From the NCBI RefSeq assembly GCF_001949145.1, contig NW_019091479.1, positions 623,932 to 687,931 on the forward strand: 64,000 nt of DNA, given 5' to 3'. Position numbers and translations under genes: made by a program. Positions 12,228 to 22,740 of the stretch are shown piece by piece (the first letter of the stretch is position 1; each line of letters begins with the position of its first letter). The DNA comes from Acanthaster planci (lineage: Eukaryota > Echinodermata > Asteroidea > Valvatida > Acanthasteridae). The notes beneath the pieces were generated by a model that made no database searches, was not told the origin of the DNA, and worked only from the letters and a program-made list of their open reading frames with translations.

Positions 12228-15200
12228 CTAGAATTGAGATTCAGAAAGTACACCACTTTATCTGTGTTTACTTATCTCTTTCTGATATGAATCTTATCAA
12301 AGTTCTTCCTAAACAAAAACTGAGATTCACCTTATCAGCAATGGACAACTTATATAACATGTCCATGCGTAGTGAATGCATCTCTGCCTGCTTCTTGCGC
12401 AATGCTGCCCTCTCTTTTTGAACCTTTGCCAGTTCTTCTGCAGTGGCCTCTCTGGAAATTAAAACGACTAAGTTAGGGTTACAAAGCCAAATCAAGAACA
12501 TTACGTGATAAAGGTAAGAATCTGGCAATGAAATGTTTTACCCTGTCGGTTTGGGTACAGGAGCGAGCACAGATGGTGGCTGGGGTATGTCCAACACTTC
12601 ACTTCCTCCTTCCCTAAACACAGCCATGATTATGTCGAGAATCTGAAAACAAGTACAAGGAATAGACCTGTCAGGAACATAAATACACCTTTTAGTTTAA
12701 CAAATTTGCAGTGGGAGAAACAAAAAGGGAAAAGATGTAGTGGATGGCATTTCTAGTCCCAAGTATCCATTCAAAACATATTTAATGAAGTCGATAGCAC
12801 CATCTTGGACTGTTTGTAGAGTCATCTTTATAACTCACGGGTTTGTTGACTTTCCATGGTACAGTTGCTAGTTGGTTGAGAGAATCTAGTACTGGATACA
12901 ACTCAGCTGACTTAGTCTTCTCCAGTAGAAGCTGATGTTGGGCTGTGCCGTCTTTACAACGCATGATCTTAGCTGCAAACAAGAACAGGGCAGTATGGAT
13001 TATTTTAGATCTCACTAGTTACAAAATTTAATTGACTGAAACTGCACTGGTTGTCATGGTAACTTACTGGTACTGAGAGGATAAGCTCCGAACTTGACAG
13101 AGGTCCATGGGATGGGAGGGGTTAGCATAGGCAGAAGGTTGCTCTCAAATGGCATCTGGGATTTCTTGGCTTGCTGAAGCAACTCAACGAGGGATGGGTG
13201 TGGCTAAGAATGAGAAATTGAAAACAAAAAACGCCAACTTTCAATATCTATACTCCTATTAGAACTCAACTACTATTGCTATTGCAAAACTGACAACTCC
13301 CAAATTAAGTCAAACACTAAACTGTTGACTCAAAGTATGGTGTCCAACCTTCACATATCCAACTTGCTTGAAACTCCTGTAGGTGTACATGTAATACAAA
13401 GCTGGAATCATTTTTCTGTAAAAAAACAAAGATGAGGGAGAAAGGGTAGTTACCAATTGTTTCACTTCTTCAGGATGTCTCTTACTTTCAAGACAAGATA
13501 CTACTATTGATGGTACTTACTTCTCTTTCTTGCTGTTGACCATGTTTATATTAATCTTGACTTCTCTGATCATGATGTCAGCAAGAAGACTTCCCAGCTT
13601 GTGGAAAAAGTTGAATACACAAAACTATTAAAATTCCTCCGAAAATCCCTTGGATTCCGGTAATTTTCTAAACATTTTCCATGCCTTAGGTTGAAGTTCA
13701 ACCTTTCAAAATTCATCAACATTTGCAAAATCCTTAATATAAAATCCTGCCATCTATTAACTCTTAATGATTAGTCCACTGTCTAAACTTTTCTCAGAAA
13801 AGAGGACAAAAATTAAGAAACGCTTAATTCATCACAACTTACCCCTAAAATTATATTTGCAGGCCAGCCTTGTACATCAGCATCCTACAAAAAGATTCAA
13901 GCAGACGTAAGATCAAAATGGACTACCTCTAATAAAAAATTCATACTTCATTGTTGCACAACCAAACCATACAATGTCTGCTTACCACAGTGGGCCCTTC
14001 AGGGTTCTTGTCTTCAAGACTCTGCCACAGTTCTCGATAGTTCAGAACTTTCAAACCAACGCCCTCACTCACATACTGTCTGTATAGTTCCTGTAACTAC
14101 AAATAAGCAGACAAAACTAGTTTAAGCCGTGTCTGGTGATGTCAAACTACTTTTTATAAATGGCATTTTTAGTAGTTTTACTGCATGCCAAAAAAATGAA
14201 ATTTTCAATACCTTGTCGGCTACACCTATCTTTATCTTCCTTCGAATGAAGAATTTCCGTTGGACCCTGTTACCAAGTTCTCTGGCCAGTGACACTGTCA
14301 TACTGCCCTCTGTTGACACAGCTAGGTTCTGTAAAGCTTCTAGCATTAGTTCTACATACTCCTTGGGATCCATGATGGACAGGAAGGGGTAGAAGTTCAA
14401 CTTGCCAACTGTCGCTCCTGCGGTAAAGTGGCACATATGGTTCAGCTTGTAATTTATTTTGACAGCTCTATTAAAAATATCGAAAATTCACAATGGCCAA
14501 AAGCACAATTTCTGGCAAATTTCACTGACAAGCTGCAGTTAACTATGTTTCTGATCCGTCTTTCACATGAATTCAGAAGTCCAGGTTCTGTTGTTTTCTG
14601 GTAATGTAAATAAAGTTTAAACTTTATCTAAGATCACCATGAGCGATTTTCATTCAAACTCAAAACATATTGGTGTTATCCGCTGTGGGTCAATGGATCT
14701 GAAAAGACTCCACTACTCACAGTAGAAACAATTTTCTACTTACGTTTGACCTTATTTATCTTGGCAAGTTTCTGAATTTCAAATTTCAAGGCTGTCAATA
14801 AGGCACTTTGCCATAACTGTCGATGCTCTTCCAAGATAGCACGCTGCAGCAAGAAGAAAAGGTTAGTTTTGGAAATGTTACATGTACACAGTTTCAGCAT
14901 TTAACAACATAAGAGGAATGAGGTGTGATAAGCCTTCACATTTTGTCATTGGGAGGATTCTTTACTTCAATAAATGAACCCATCAACCTTCTTCGATGGG
15001 CCTGGCCTTTTTTTCTCCCAGAGACAAAGCTATTCGGGGGTGTGACTATTCATCCCTATGCACGCACGTGTGGCTTCTGGGTAAGGATATGGTTACTGAT
15101 GAAAGAGGGCGTGGCTGTTGATGTACTGTACCTTTTGAAGGGTGTGGTTAGTCAGAGGATTCTCTTGTTCTATAGACGGCACCATCACTGTCTCTGTCTT

Positions 15201-18160
15201 CTCCATATCCATCTGTTCATCTAGCTTGCAGAGAATCTCTTCCTTGGTGATGACATCAGAAGAGCTTGCATTGGTCTGAAATGCAAATAATTACTAGCTT
15301 AAATTACTACCATACAAATGTGCCTAGTGGCATTAGACACCTATACCGTGCAACCAGAGCCCTCATGGCAAAATGCAAATACAAAAAGTAATGGAATTGT
15401 ACAGAAATGATGCGACATGTGAAACGAAGTCATTCAAATCATAGGCAGTGTAAACCTTGCTTGTTGAGTTGCCTTCTCCATACAGATCCTGAACAATTTG
15501 TAGCTGGCACTGAGGGCGCTGTGAAGGAGGCGGGGCTTGGAACCCTGGGATGACATCTTGAAGTAAACGCAGGATGACCTCTCTACTATCATTGGTGAAT
15601 TTACAGACGTTGAAGATATCAGAGACTGATAGTTTCTCGGATTCCATTTGCTCTAGGCATTTGGTGACAGTGCTGCGGTCAGTATCCTTCATTCTGGGTA
15701 AATAAGCAAACTGAATCTGATAAGATTTAAGCCATCCACATTAGTAATGGCATTGCATGACATGCTTTCTTTTTGGGGGCTGCCTAGCCAATTTTACTCA
15801 TCAAGATACTTGAACAGTTTTGCTAAACAATGTTAGCAAAAAGACATCAGTTTTCTCTCTCATACAGTATTTTTGGCAGAAATAGACAGGGCCTTACCGT
15901 CCCATACATTCCAATGCAGCAGCATAAGATTGTAGGTCTGGCTTCACTTGACTTGCAGTCATCTGAGAGAACAAATTCCGGACCTGTTGAAGATCTCCCT
16001 GAAATAAACAGAGTGATTTATTCTTGGAATTATGACAAACCTGAAGCAAAAGAAGACTGAAGCGATGGAAACACCAACAAATCATGCAAGTTAGGAAACA
16101 TGACTTACTTTTCTTGCCCATGCTTGCAGCATAGTGTTATAATGATCTGTTTCTAGTGGTTGGTCATGTTGTCTGGCAGAGTCAAACAACGCTTGCGCTT
16201 CCTGGACCTAGATGGGAAAAGCAAATTCTGAGTACCAAATCTTACTTTTGTGATTCTGAAAGTCGGACATCCTTAGTATGGAACCATAAGATCCCCCTGT
16301 TCTTTTGGAGCCAAATAAATCAGTTTCATCTGCATGAAAATCTGTCCAATTTGTCACTGAATATTTCATGCTTGGCGAACAAAATTTGATTGCAAACTGC
16401 TGTAATTGGAGTGCAGAACATTGTCAGGAGATGAGATACTCACCATGCCACAGAAGATGCTGACATCCATGAAGGGTTGCAGGTAAGCTTGTGGGGTTTT
16501 TACAATACCCCAGTAGTGACGTTTCTCCTTGCTAGATTTAGACTGGACTTTGGTGTGGACCACCTCATCCACATTAAAGTCTCTGTCCACTGCAGAATCA
16601 AAAAAGGTAGCTTCATTGTGCTCGTCCCTGAACTCATTTAGTCCTTTGTGGAGTTTGCTCCTCGTTCCAACTTTTGGCGGTATCATGTGTTTGAACTGTA
16701 TTGTGCTGAAGTAATTCCTCTTACTGGCAGTTAACAAGTTAAAAGGCTCACTTGGAATTGCACTTGCTTCACTTACTATTGCACCATTGAGAGGGTGATT
16801 CATAGTAGAACTCCTGTTTGAATAGGCAGAGTCAGCAGCTGCTTGTGTAGCCATACTTGACTTTTGACCTGCACTTTGACTTGACCTTTGACCAAATGAC
16901 TGACCCAAACCATCAGGGTCACTTGCTGAATCACTCTTGTGAGGTTGAGCGCTAGTCTCTATTCTGTGTGCCTTCGTATCAGATTTGGCATAATTTGCCA
17001 AATGAGATTGTGACACAGCTGACATGATTGCTGCTTCCTTGTGACTGGTTGAACTGTTCCCAACTAGAGTTTGGTTACCAGTCAAAGTTTGCTGGTTTCC
17101 TGTCTCAGGTTTACTTTTACTTGCCCCTTTGGACTTTGCCTGAATCGATGCAGTTTTGCCCCTATCAAGTTTAGACGTGCTACTCTTTTTTGTATTTTGA
17201 TTACCAGTTTTTGCTCCCTTGATCCCTGCATCAGCCTTGCTCTGAGTGTTTGGTTTTGTGGATGAAAGTTTTGCTTGGCCAGAACAGGACAAAATATTCT
17301 TCTGAGGGTTTTGGCCTTTCTTATGTGACACCAGCACCTTTTCCTTTGACACCTTCTTCCTTGTTGGGGATGCTTTTGATGTTTGTTTTGATGATGATGC
17401 ATTTGTTGAGACCGATGCAGTAGCTCTCTTCTTGATAGGTGATGGTGCTACTGATGTTGAAAACCGTCCGTCCTTCTGACTTGAGGCTTTATTATTCTGT
17501 TTGTTGACTCGTTTATCCTCACCTGCAGCAGGAATTCTTAGCAAGGATGTGGGCCTGGTCAGAACAGGAGTCTGCTGTGACACATCAGCAGGGTTCTCTT
17601 GTGTTCTTGGCTCCGTGGGAGAGGGGGTTTTCTCCAACTTTGATACATTGCAACGTTCTGCTTCCACTGGTTTCTGCTGGTGTTCCTTGGATGCATCTTT
17701 CACACTCACACTGTGAGTGTTCTGAGATGAAACTATTAGAACAATGAAAAAATGCCAGAATACATAAATACTGTGAGGAATTTCCAAACCATGCTGTACA
17801 AGACAAGCTTCTACATGTAATCCTCATGAAACAAAATATCCTTCATTCCTTCAAACTAACACATAATTAGCATATCTAAATGTAAGACCTTCAAATCTGC
17901 AAAGGATGTGAATTCTTTCATTTTCCAGTTGTTTGTCTATACTTCCAAACTGCTTCTACAAAATGTCAAGGACCCTTACCATTTCTGTTCAATCTGTGAT
18001 AGGCAAACCGCGCTTTCAAAAGTGATGTTGTGTATGTTGACCCATGACTAGCATGCCCAATGTTATTCGAACAGTATGACCTTGCATGGCTTCTCTGGGC
18101 CACCATCCATAGGACATATCTCAGCCTGAAACGTAATATTCCTACATACAGAAAATGCAA
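8541..18160 (-). CDS. POLRMT: Mitochondrial DNA-directed RNA polymerase (POLRMT)
   Basis: Single-subunit, T7-like polymerase that transcribes mitochondrial DNA and primes its replication in the matrix. I join 26 exons (plus coordinates, gene order): 17980-18160, 16444-17732, 16109-16207, 15898-15998, 15456-15693, 15132-15275, 14744-14843, 14212-14417, 13986-14096, 13843-13884, 13521-13597, 13349-13415, 13068-13203, 12839-12972, 12542-12642, 12331-12451, 12031-12227, 11806-11884, 11570-11695, 11092-11214, 10221-10298, 9948-10136, 9516-9682, 9178-9349, 8791-8876, 8541-8676. Every junction keeps frame; 4,500 bases, 1,499 residues against about 1,230 in human. The excess is in exon 2. The C-terminus STFFFS matches the family ending. 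The start is tentative. Confidence 0.95.
10519..10999. mobile_element. Possible hAT-like non-autonomous transposon
   Basis: An AT-rich insertion in a POLRMT intron. The left end reads 'cagttagggctgtgccgaat' and the right end reads, on the other strand, 'acttgggctgagtcaatttg': imperfect terminal inverted repeats of about 15-20 bases centred on GGGCTG. Inside are repeated 'gaatattc' and 'aaatattt' words. There is no transposase frame. The CAG-like terminus suggests a hAT relative, but no 8-base target duplication was confirmed. Confidence 0.4.
15898..16207 (-). CDS. POLRMT: POLRMT PPR-repeat exons
   Basis: Exons 16109-16207 and 15898-15998 encode two consecutive pentatricopeptide-type helical repeats, including [20 protein letters not shown] and [16 protein letters not shown]. 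This matches the PPR region between the N-terminal extension and the polymerase core of animal POLRMT, which contacts RNA and transcription factors. Confidence 0.85.
16444..17732 (-). CDS. POLRMT: POLRMT exon 2: long low-complexity N-terminal extension
   Basis: One 1,289-base exon encoding about 430 residues rich in Ser, Thr, Lys, Gln and Asn, with repeated KASPTRKK- and SKPETGNQ-like text and no recognisable fold until its last ~80 residues (after [18 protein letters not shown]). The vertebrate extension is much shorter. It is open throughout, keeps frame on both sides, and begins at an acceptor that completes a split Val codon. Probably disordered; possibly a tether or nucleic-acid contact. 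Confidence 0.85.
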
Positions 18161-18573
18161 TCAGATAATGGTTATGACAGTAAATCCTTTTGCCTTTTTT
18201 CAGAAATCATTTAAACAGAACAGTAATTTATTGTTACTGTTTGGTGTGATCAGTCGGTCTGCACAATTGTGAGATTGCAATATACTATCAGTTGATGATT
18301 GTGTGTGAAATCTCCAATGTTAGGCCTACTTGCCTTTTTCAAAACAATGTACTATAAACACAGTGGAAAAGAAAAGGCAATTGATTGATGGTTGAATTTT
18401 TGGAAAATCATGCAGTAAGACTGTTAGATGGTCCAAAGATCGAGTGATCATGTAAATCCACACATCCCTCCCTATATAATTATCATAACATGTCCCAACA
18501 ACATATGGGGCAGCAGGGACATCCAGGTTACTCAAAAAATGGCAGGTACCGCACTGGTGAAAACAGCGACCAT
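17980..18573 (-). CDS. POLRMT: POLRMT first coding exon(s): mitochondrial presequence, start uncertain
   Basis: Exon ending at 17980 encodes [20 protein letters not shown], Arg-rich, hydrophobic and poor in acidic residues, as expected for a mitochondrial presequence. Two starts fit. (a) ATG at 18160 reads straight in as [15 protein letters not shown]. (b) ATG at 18573 (MVAVFT) splices from a weak donor after 18555 to an acceptor before 18141, giving [15 protein letters not shown]. Both keep frame. I use (a) for the gene entry because it needs no weak donor. Confidence 0.6.
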
Positions 18574-20366
18574 GGCTGCCCCTTTAACTGTGGAGTTTGC
18601 ACGCACAGCCAGTCCAAGGATCAGGTTACACAATCTTTTTCTTTGATCAGTATGCATGCGCACGCTCGTTGCAGTTGTTTTCATCAGTGCGGTGTGGTTG
18701 CTACCAGCGATTCTGTGAAACTCCCGCATGTCCGCACTGCCCCACAGCAAACTGGCAAAAGCTTCAAGTTTCATTGGATGATTAATTGGGTGGGGTACTG
18801 ACATGACTGACACATTGTGCATGTTATGTTCACTGAAAAAACAAAAATCCTGATGGGTGATGATAAAGTAAAACCTTCAATGCCTTGATATTTACACAAA
18901 GTCCAACAAACACACTCAAAGTATGCCAAAAACATGCATATCACTAGTGGTGAAGGCAACATAACAACGCATGTAAAAGTTTTGTAACATTTTACATGTA
19001 GCTACCTGTTCTTAATTTTGCAGCAGTAGACGTCTTTTCTGCGTGACTCAAAGTCCTTAAACAGTTTAATGTCGTCAAATGACAAACCCCATTTAGCATT
19101 CTAGCAAAGACAATCATTGTAAACTGAAGACTGAGATTTTGCTGCCCCGCAATGATCGCGACGACAGCGAAGTGCTAGTGTGACGCACGTGCAAAATAAT
19201 AGCTGATGTAGCGCCCCCAAGAGTGAGATTTCCGCAAGAGTTTTAAAGCGGAGCGCCAAAGTGATAAAACCATCTCACCTCTGTAAATACTAGGCACAGG
19301 GAAATAGTTCATGTAGCCGCTTACCATTGGCTCTGTTCATCTCCACCCCCCAGGGGGAGGGGAGCGAACTGTTCCAACCATAGGCACAAGTTTCGGACCC
19401 AGCCGGGCTCAAACCTTCTTCAGCAGGTGGCAATGTGGGGCGGGTGAAACTTGAAGGTGAACACAAGGAAATGTTATTTTTGCGTGCACAGAAGAAATCA
19501 CTAAAAATATCATTCAGCACAGTTGCAGTAAGCTGGAAACGATAAACTTCGTTCTTTCATACACACACTACTGGTGCAGACATTTGTGTTCTTTGACGGG
19601 ATCCTGGGCTGTTTTTCCATTGAATACTCGACTTGGGCTCCGTCAGGCTTCAACTGTTTTTTTTACTTCCTGACTTTGAGGTTATAAGCGCAATAGTAAG
19701 TCTGATATAGAGCCACAAAACAAGTATTAAGATATATGCAAAAGAGCCAAACATTACAGTTCTTCAATTTAAGTTAAACGCTTCAGGCCCACAATCGAGG
19801 ATTGGCTTCCAACACGAAGCCTGCGACAAAGACGAAGTTGAGTATTGGAAAACGGCCCTGTAAATCGCACGTACGGAGCACAATGATGGCTGGCTCTCTG
19901 GAGTTTCGAAGTTTTTCCTAATAATAAATTACTAGCCCGCGTGCATTTTTTTACTTGAGCACGCGTTTATCCAGACGCTCGGCGTATCCTGACGCTCCAG
20001 AAGAAAACAAAGATTCCGTGTAGAATATTACTCGAAATATTTTATAATCAAGCATGCGAAATATGGATGTTTAGCTGCTTCCATTTGTTTATCAGATGAA
20101 ACAGAGGTTAGTTGTAAACGTTGCGAGCACTTGTTTCTTTAAACACACTGCAGTATATCATTCAATTATGCGTAATAAACGGGTAATAGTTAAGTTCATC
20201 CATTGTTGGACGAAATTCTCAATACAGTATTTTCCATCAAGTCTATCATATGATGCCTCTCCAGCCCATAATTTCACGAGAACAAATTAATAATTTAGAA
20301 GCCTCTCAGCCATCGGTTAATCTACCTGGGAGCGTGTCTCTTATTTCTTTCTGGACCTTTCTCAGG
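18574..20366. promoter_or_regulatory. Divergent promoter interval between POLRMT and the 20.4-kb gene
   Basis: The two genes point away from each other across about 1.8 kb. GC- and CpG-richer stretches lie at 19140-19270 (with a CACGTG E-box within 'tgacgcacgtgcaa') and 19850-20000. The plus-strand gene has an acceptor-like 'tttctcag' directly before its ATG, so a 5' non-coding exon probably lies upstream; 'cagaggttagt' near 20105 is a possible donor. A MITE sits in the middle. No canonical TATA box is evident. Confidence 0.45.
19604..19860. mobile_element. MITE with about 50-base terminal inverted repeats
   Basis: The left end 'ctgggctgtttttccattga' continues 'atactcgactt...caggcttcaa'; the right end, reverse-complemented, reads 'cagggccgttttccaatact' then 'caactt...caggcttcg'. 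The arms pair over about 50 bases with a few gaps, around a unique core of roughly 150 bases with no coding capacity. This is a standard MITE layout. It lies in the POLRMT divergent promoter interval. Confidence 0.7.
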
Positions 20367-20367
20367 A

Positions 20368-21206
20368 ATGGTTGGAGATGCTGAGCAAGACAATTTAATC
20401 ATTAACTGTGTGAAGGAGAATCCCTTGGATAGACCGTCACGATTGGATGCGACCAGCGACTGCAGGAAGGACCGGTGAGAGGGCAATGACTCAAGATGCC
20501 CGCATCACTATCTTACATTCCGAGGCGGAAAGCTTCAAATAGCCCTTGAAATTCAGGAGCCCATGACCATTATGAAATCTTTATATCCGCCGGGAACTCC
20601 TTTCCAGCCACTGGCGAGCTCGTGCCCTGCCCGCCTTATTGGCCCCAATATCGCGTTTCAGGCTAAGAATTAAAAACAATTTTATTCAAATTGATTTTGT
20701 ATCCAAGCGGTTATCAAGTCCTGCTGTTTTCTGATTTCATTCATTAATTAAATGCTTGTAGTTTGGCGAAAGATGAACTACTTTTGGAGCAATCAGCGTG
20801 GCCATCAGCGGGATATGGAGACGAAGATGATTTACCTAGCGAAGATATGGACCAGGGATCTTGTGATGGATACGTCGCGAACAATGACCAATTCAACCAC
20901 AGCTTGACCGATGATCCGCAAGACAACAAATCATCGTCAGAAGAAACCACTGTGGCTCCGGACGCCCTAATCCACGAAGGACGGGAGCAGGATTTTAAAA
21001 ATGTTGGGGCGATTTCTGAATTATTCCGAGAAATTTTCGGTATCCGTGGATTTGAATCCTGGGAGGAACTCGGCCGAGCCGAGTCCACATACGCCCCTTC
21101 ATTTGACTGTGATATCAGTCAGTCAAATGATCATACATTGATTATTATGGACGAAGAGGCACTTGACCAAGGGCTATTGACTAAGTCATTCCTTAATGAC
21201 CTATAG
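20368..21206 (+). CDS. Uncharacterised acidic protein, two coding exons
   Basis: Exons 20368-20474 and 20762-21206 join in frame (donor CG|GTGAGA, acceptor TTGTAG|T) for 183 residues. I do not recognise the protein. It is acidic, rich in Asp, Glu and Ser, probably largely disordered, with one ordered-looking block, AISELFREIFGIRGFESWEE, near residue 125 and a C-terminus LLTKSFLNDL. No signal peptide or membrane segment. The start is the first ATG after an acceptor-like AG, so an upstream non-coding exon is likely. A polyadenylation signal at 21885 suggests the transcript runs about 0.7 kb past the stop. Confidence 0.7.
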
Positions 21207-21628
21207 TGAGACCACTATAATGCCAAATAGAAGTAACTTTCAAAAAGGATCGACGAAGTGGGTAACTTTCAAAACTGTTGTATGCTGAATCTTGTTTTGA
21301 GTCGGTTGTTTCAGTACCTATAGCTTGCGGGAAAGGGTAAAGACATATTTGATTTTTGTTGTAATACATGGAAGTGACTTTCACCCAGGCTCAATCGTCT
21401 TAATGATTTTTAGTAGTCAGTACTCAGTACTCAGTTTTGTTCGAAAGATATAAACTGAACAATCGTACCGCCTTAGGCTACCCTGGAGCCCTGAAGGACG
21501 AACACAAGCTCAAAGTATATAGGCAGCCCAGGTAGCAGTCGATGAGATGAGACGCTCAATTTAACTGGCTTTTATATGCTGTTATACAAGAACAACAATG
21601 TATTTTCATTAATTTAATCCACTGGTAG

Positions 21629-21785
21629 GACGATTTTTCGAACATGTTTGATGGAGCCTAGACTCTTGGCTGCACCAGTGAAGAAGCGGGGTATGGACAA
21701 CAGTCCTGGGTCAGTTACGTTCAGGCAAAATATGTCCAATGAGACCGCAAAGAGGTCACCAACACTCACCGAGGCTCTTGGATAG
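21629..21785 (+). other. Coding-like segment in the 3' region of the 20.4-kb gene
   Basis: After an acceptor-like 'ccactggtag' an open frame runs to a stop at 21783. From ATG 21651 it gives 44 residues (starting MEPRLLAAPVKKRGMDNS, ending SPTLTEALG), far more protein-like than its AT-rich surroundings. Splicing from the consensus donor GTGAGA at the upstream stop codon would recreate the stop and keep this segment in the same frame. Splicing from a weak donor GTCATT, a few codons earlier, would fuse it to the protein. It may be an alternative C-terminal exon or a second small ORF. Confidence 0.4.
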
Positions 21786-21884
21786 TGGGACAAGTATGCT
21801 GGGCATTCATGAACGTCAGCCTTATCACACTAGACTTTATTTTTTAAATATTTTGAAATTTTTTGGGGGTTGGCATAAACTAAA

Positions 21885-21890
21885 AATAAA
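21885..21890 (+). terminator. Candidate polyadenylation signal
   Basis: AATAAA about 680 bases after the stop of the acidic-protein gene and about 100 after the coding-like segment. A second AATAAA occurs near 22343. Confidence 0.4.
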
Positions 21891-22030
21891 CACACATGTA
21901 TGAAAATCAGTTATGAAGTATTTAGAGATACGTATCACATCTACATTTTGTAACATTTGTAAGCAATTCTTGTATATTCTCAGCAAAAAATTAAGATGAT
22001 TATTCGATGAATTAATGCATAATTAACACC

Positions 22031-22201
22031 GGCGTTTCACAATAGCACCCCTACAAGAGTTTGTAACGCGTTGGCTAAGCACAATGCACGAAATCTCAAC
22101 CAAATACGCGTTTGGAAAGGGTCGACAGATTTTGCACATTGTGATTGGCCAACGCGTTGCAAACTATTGGAGGCGCGCTATTGTGAACCGTGCTCAGCTT
22201 G
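22031..22201. mobile_element. Palindromic MITE, copy 1
   Basis: A 170-base imperfect palindrome. The left arm contains 'gcgtttcacaatag' and 'acgcgttggctaagcacaat'; the right arm, reverse-complemented, contains 'ggttcacaatagcgc' and 'acgcgttggccaatcacaat'. A second copy of the same family lies at 46060-46227. It sits about 500 bases upstream of the SHP2 start codon. No coding capacity. Confidence 0.8.
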
Positions 22202-22726
22202 CTATTTACAAAGAGACTTGAAACTATCTTTCTCACGTTGTATCAAAAACTCTGTGTTTTTAACAGAAAGATTATCTCATTACTTTAGGAATCAAGGTAT
22301 CTCAATATGTCTTTTAATTTAAAGAATCGAAGTACAGTATATGAATAAAAATGTGCAACAGAATAATCGATTCTAACTTTGTCTTTTATTGGCATCCGTA
22401 AAAGCGGTTCTAGCGCACAAAACTTTTCTACGTACTGTACATATACACTGGTGCCCAGCGTTCACTTCTTTGCTCAATAGGGCAGGAATGATATGCTGGA
22501 GACCAGTTTAATTAAAATAGCCGACGGCTGATGGACTTCCTGGTTGCGCGTGTAAAGTAGGCGAGAAAGGTTGCATGTCTTTGCTCTGAAAATATGCTAA
22601 ATTTCGAGCAAAGTCCTGACATTTGAGCAAGGATAGGAGTCCTTCCATTCAGCTGCAGCTTTTGGGCCAGTTTGCTGATCACATTGCATCGAGCTGAAGC
22701 TAGCCTAGAAATTTCAGCAGAGGAAA
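22202..22726 (+). promoter_or_regulatory. PTPN11: Probable SHP2 promoter and 5' UTR
   Basis: This interval precedes the SHP2 ATG. It becomes GC-richer from about 22500 and contains an ETS-like 'gacttcctgg' near 22535. No TATA box is evident, as expected for a housekeeping signalling gene. The transcription start cannot be placed. Confidence 0.35.
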
Positions 22727-22740
22727 ATGGCTTCTCGAAG
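22727..22740 (+). CDS. PTPN11: SHP2 first coding exon (14 bases)
   Basis: ATG-GCT-TCT-CGA-AG followed by donor GTAATA encodes MASR plus two bases of the next Arg codon, completed 3.5 kb downstream at 26269 to give MASRRWFHP. Human SHP2 also begins with a 14-base coding exon (MTSRR), so exon size and phase are conserved. This decides the start. Confidence 0.9.

Noticed and set aside
16366-17787. 473-codon minus-strand frame as an independent single-exon gene
   Set aside because: It is POLRMT exon 16444-17732 plus intron ends; phases match the flanking POLRMT exons.
18532-18822. Long minus-strand frame starting MHNVSVMSVPHP as the POLRMT N-terminus
   Set aside because: It ends in a stop with no donor of the right phase. 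Only the ATG at 18573, in another frame, can reach exon 17980-18141.
19290-19450. tRNA B-box-like 'ggtttgagcccggctgg' on the minus strand, suggesting a SINE
   Set aside because: No matching A box, no poly(A) or tail repeat, and no second copy seen.
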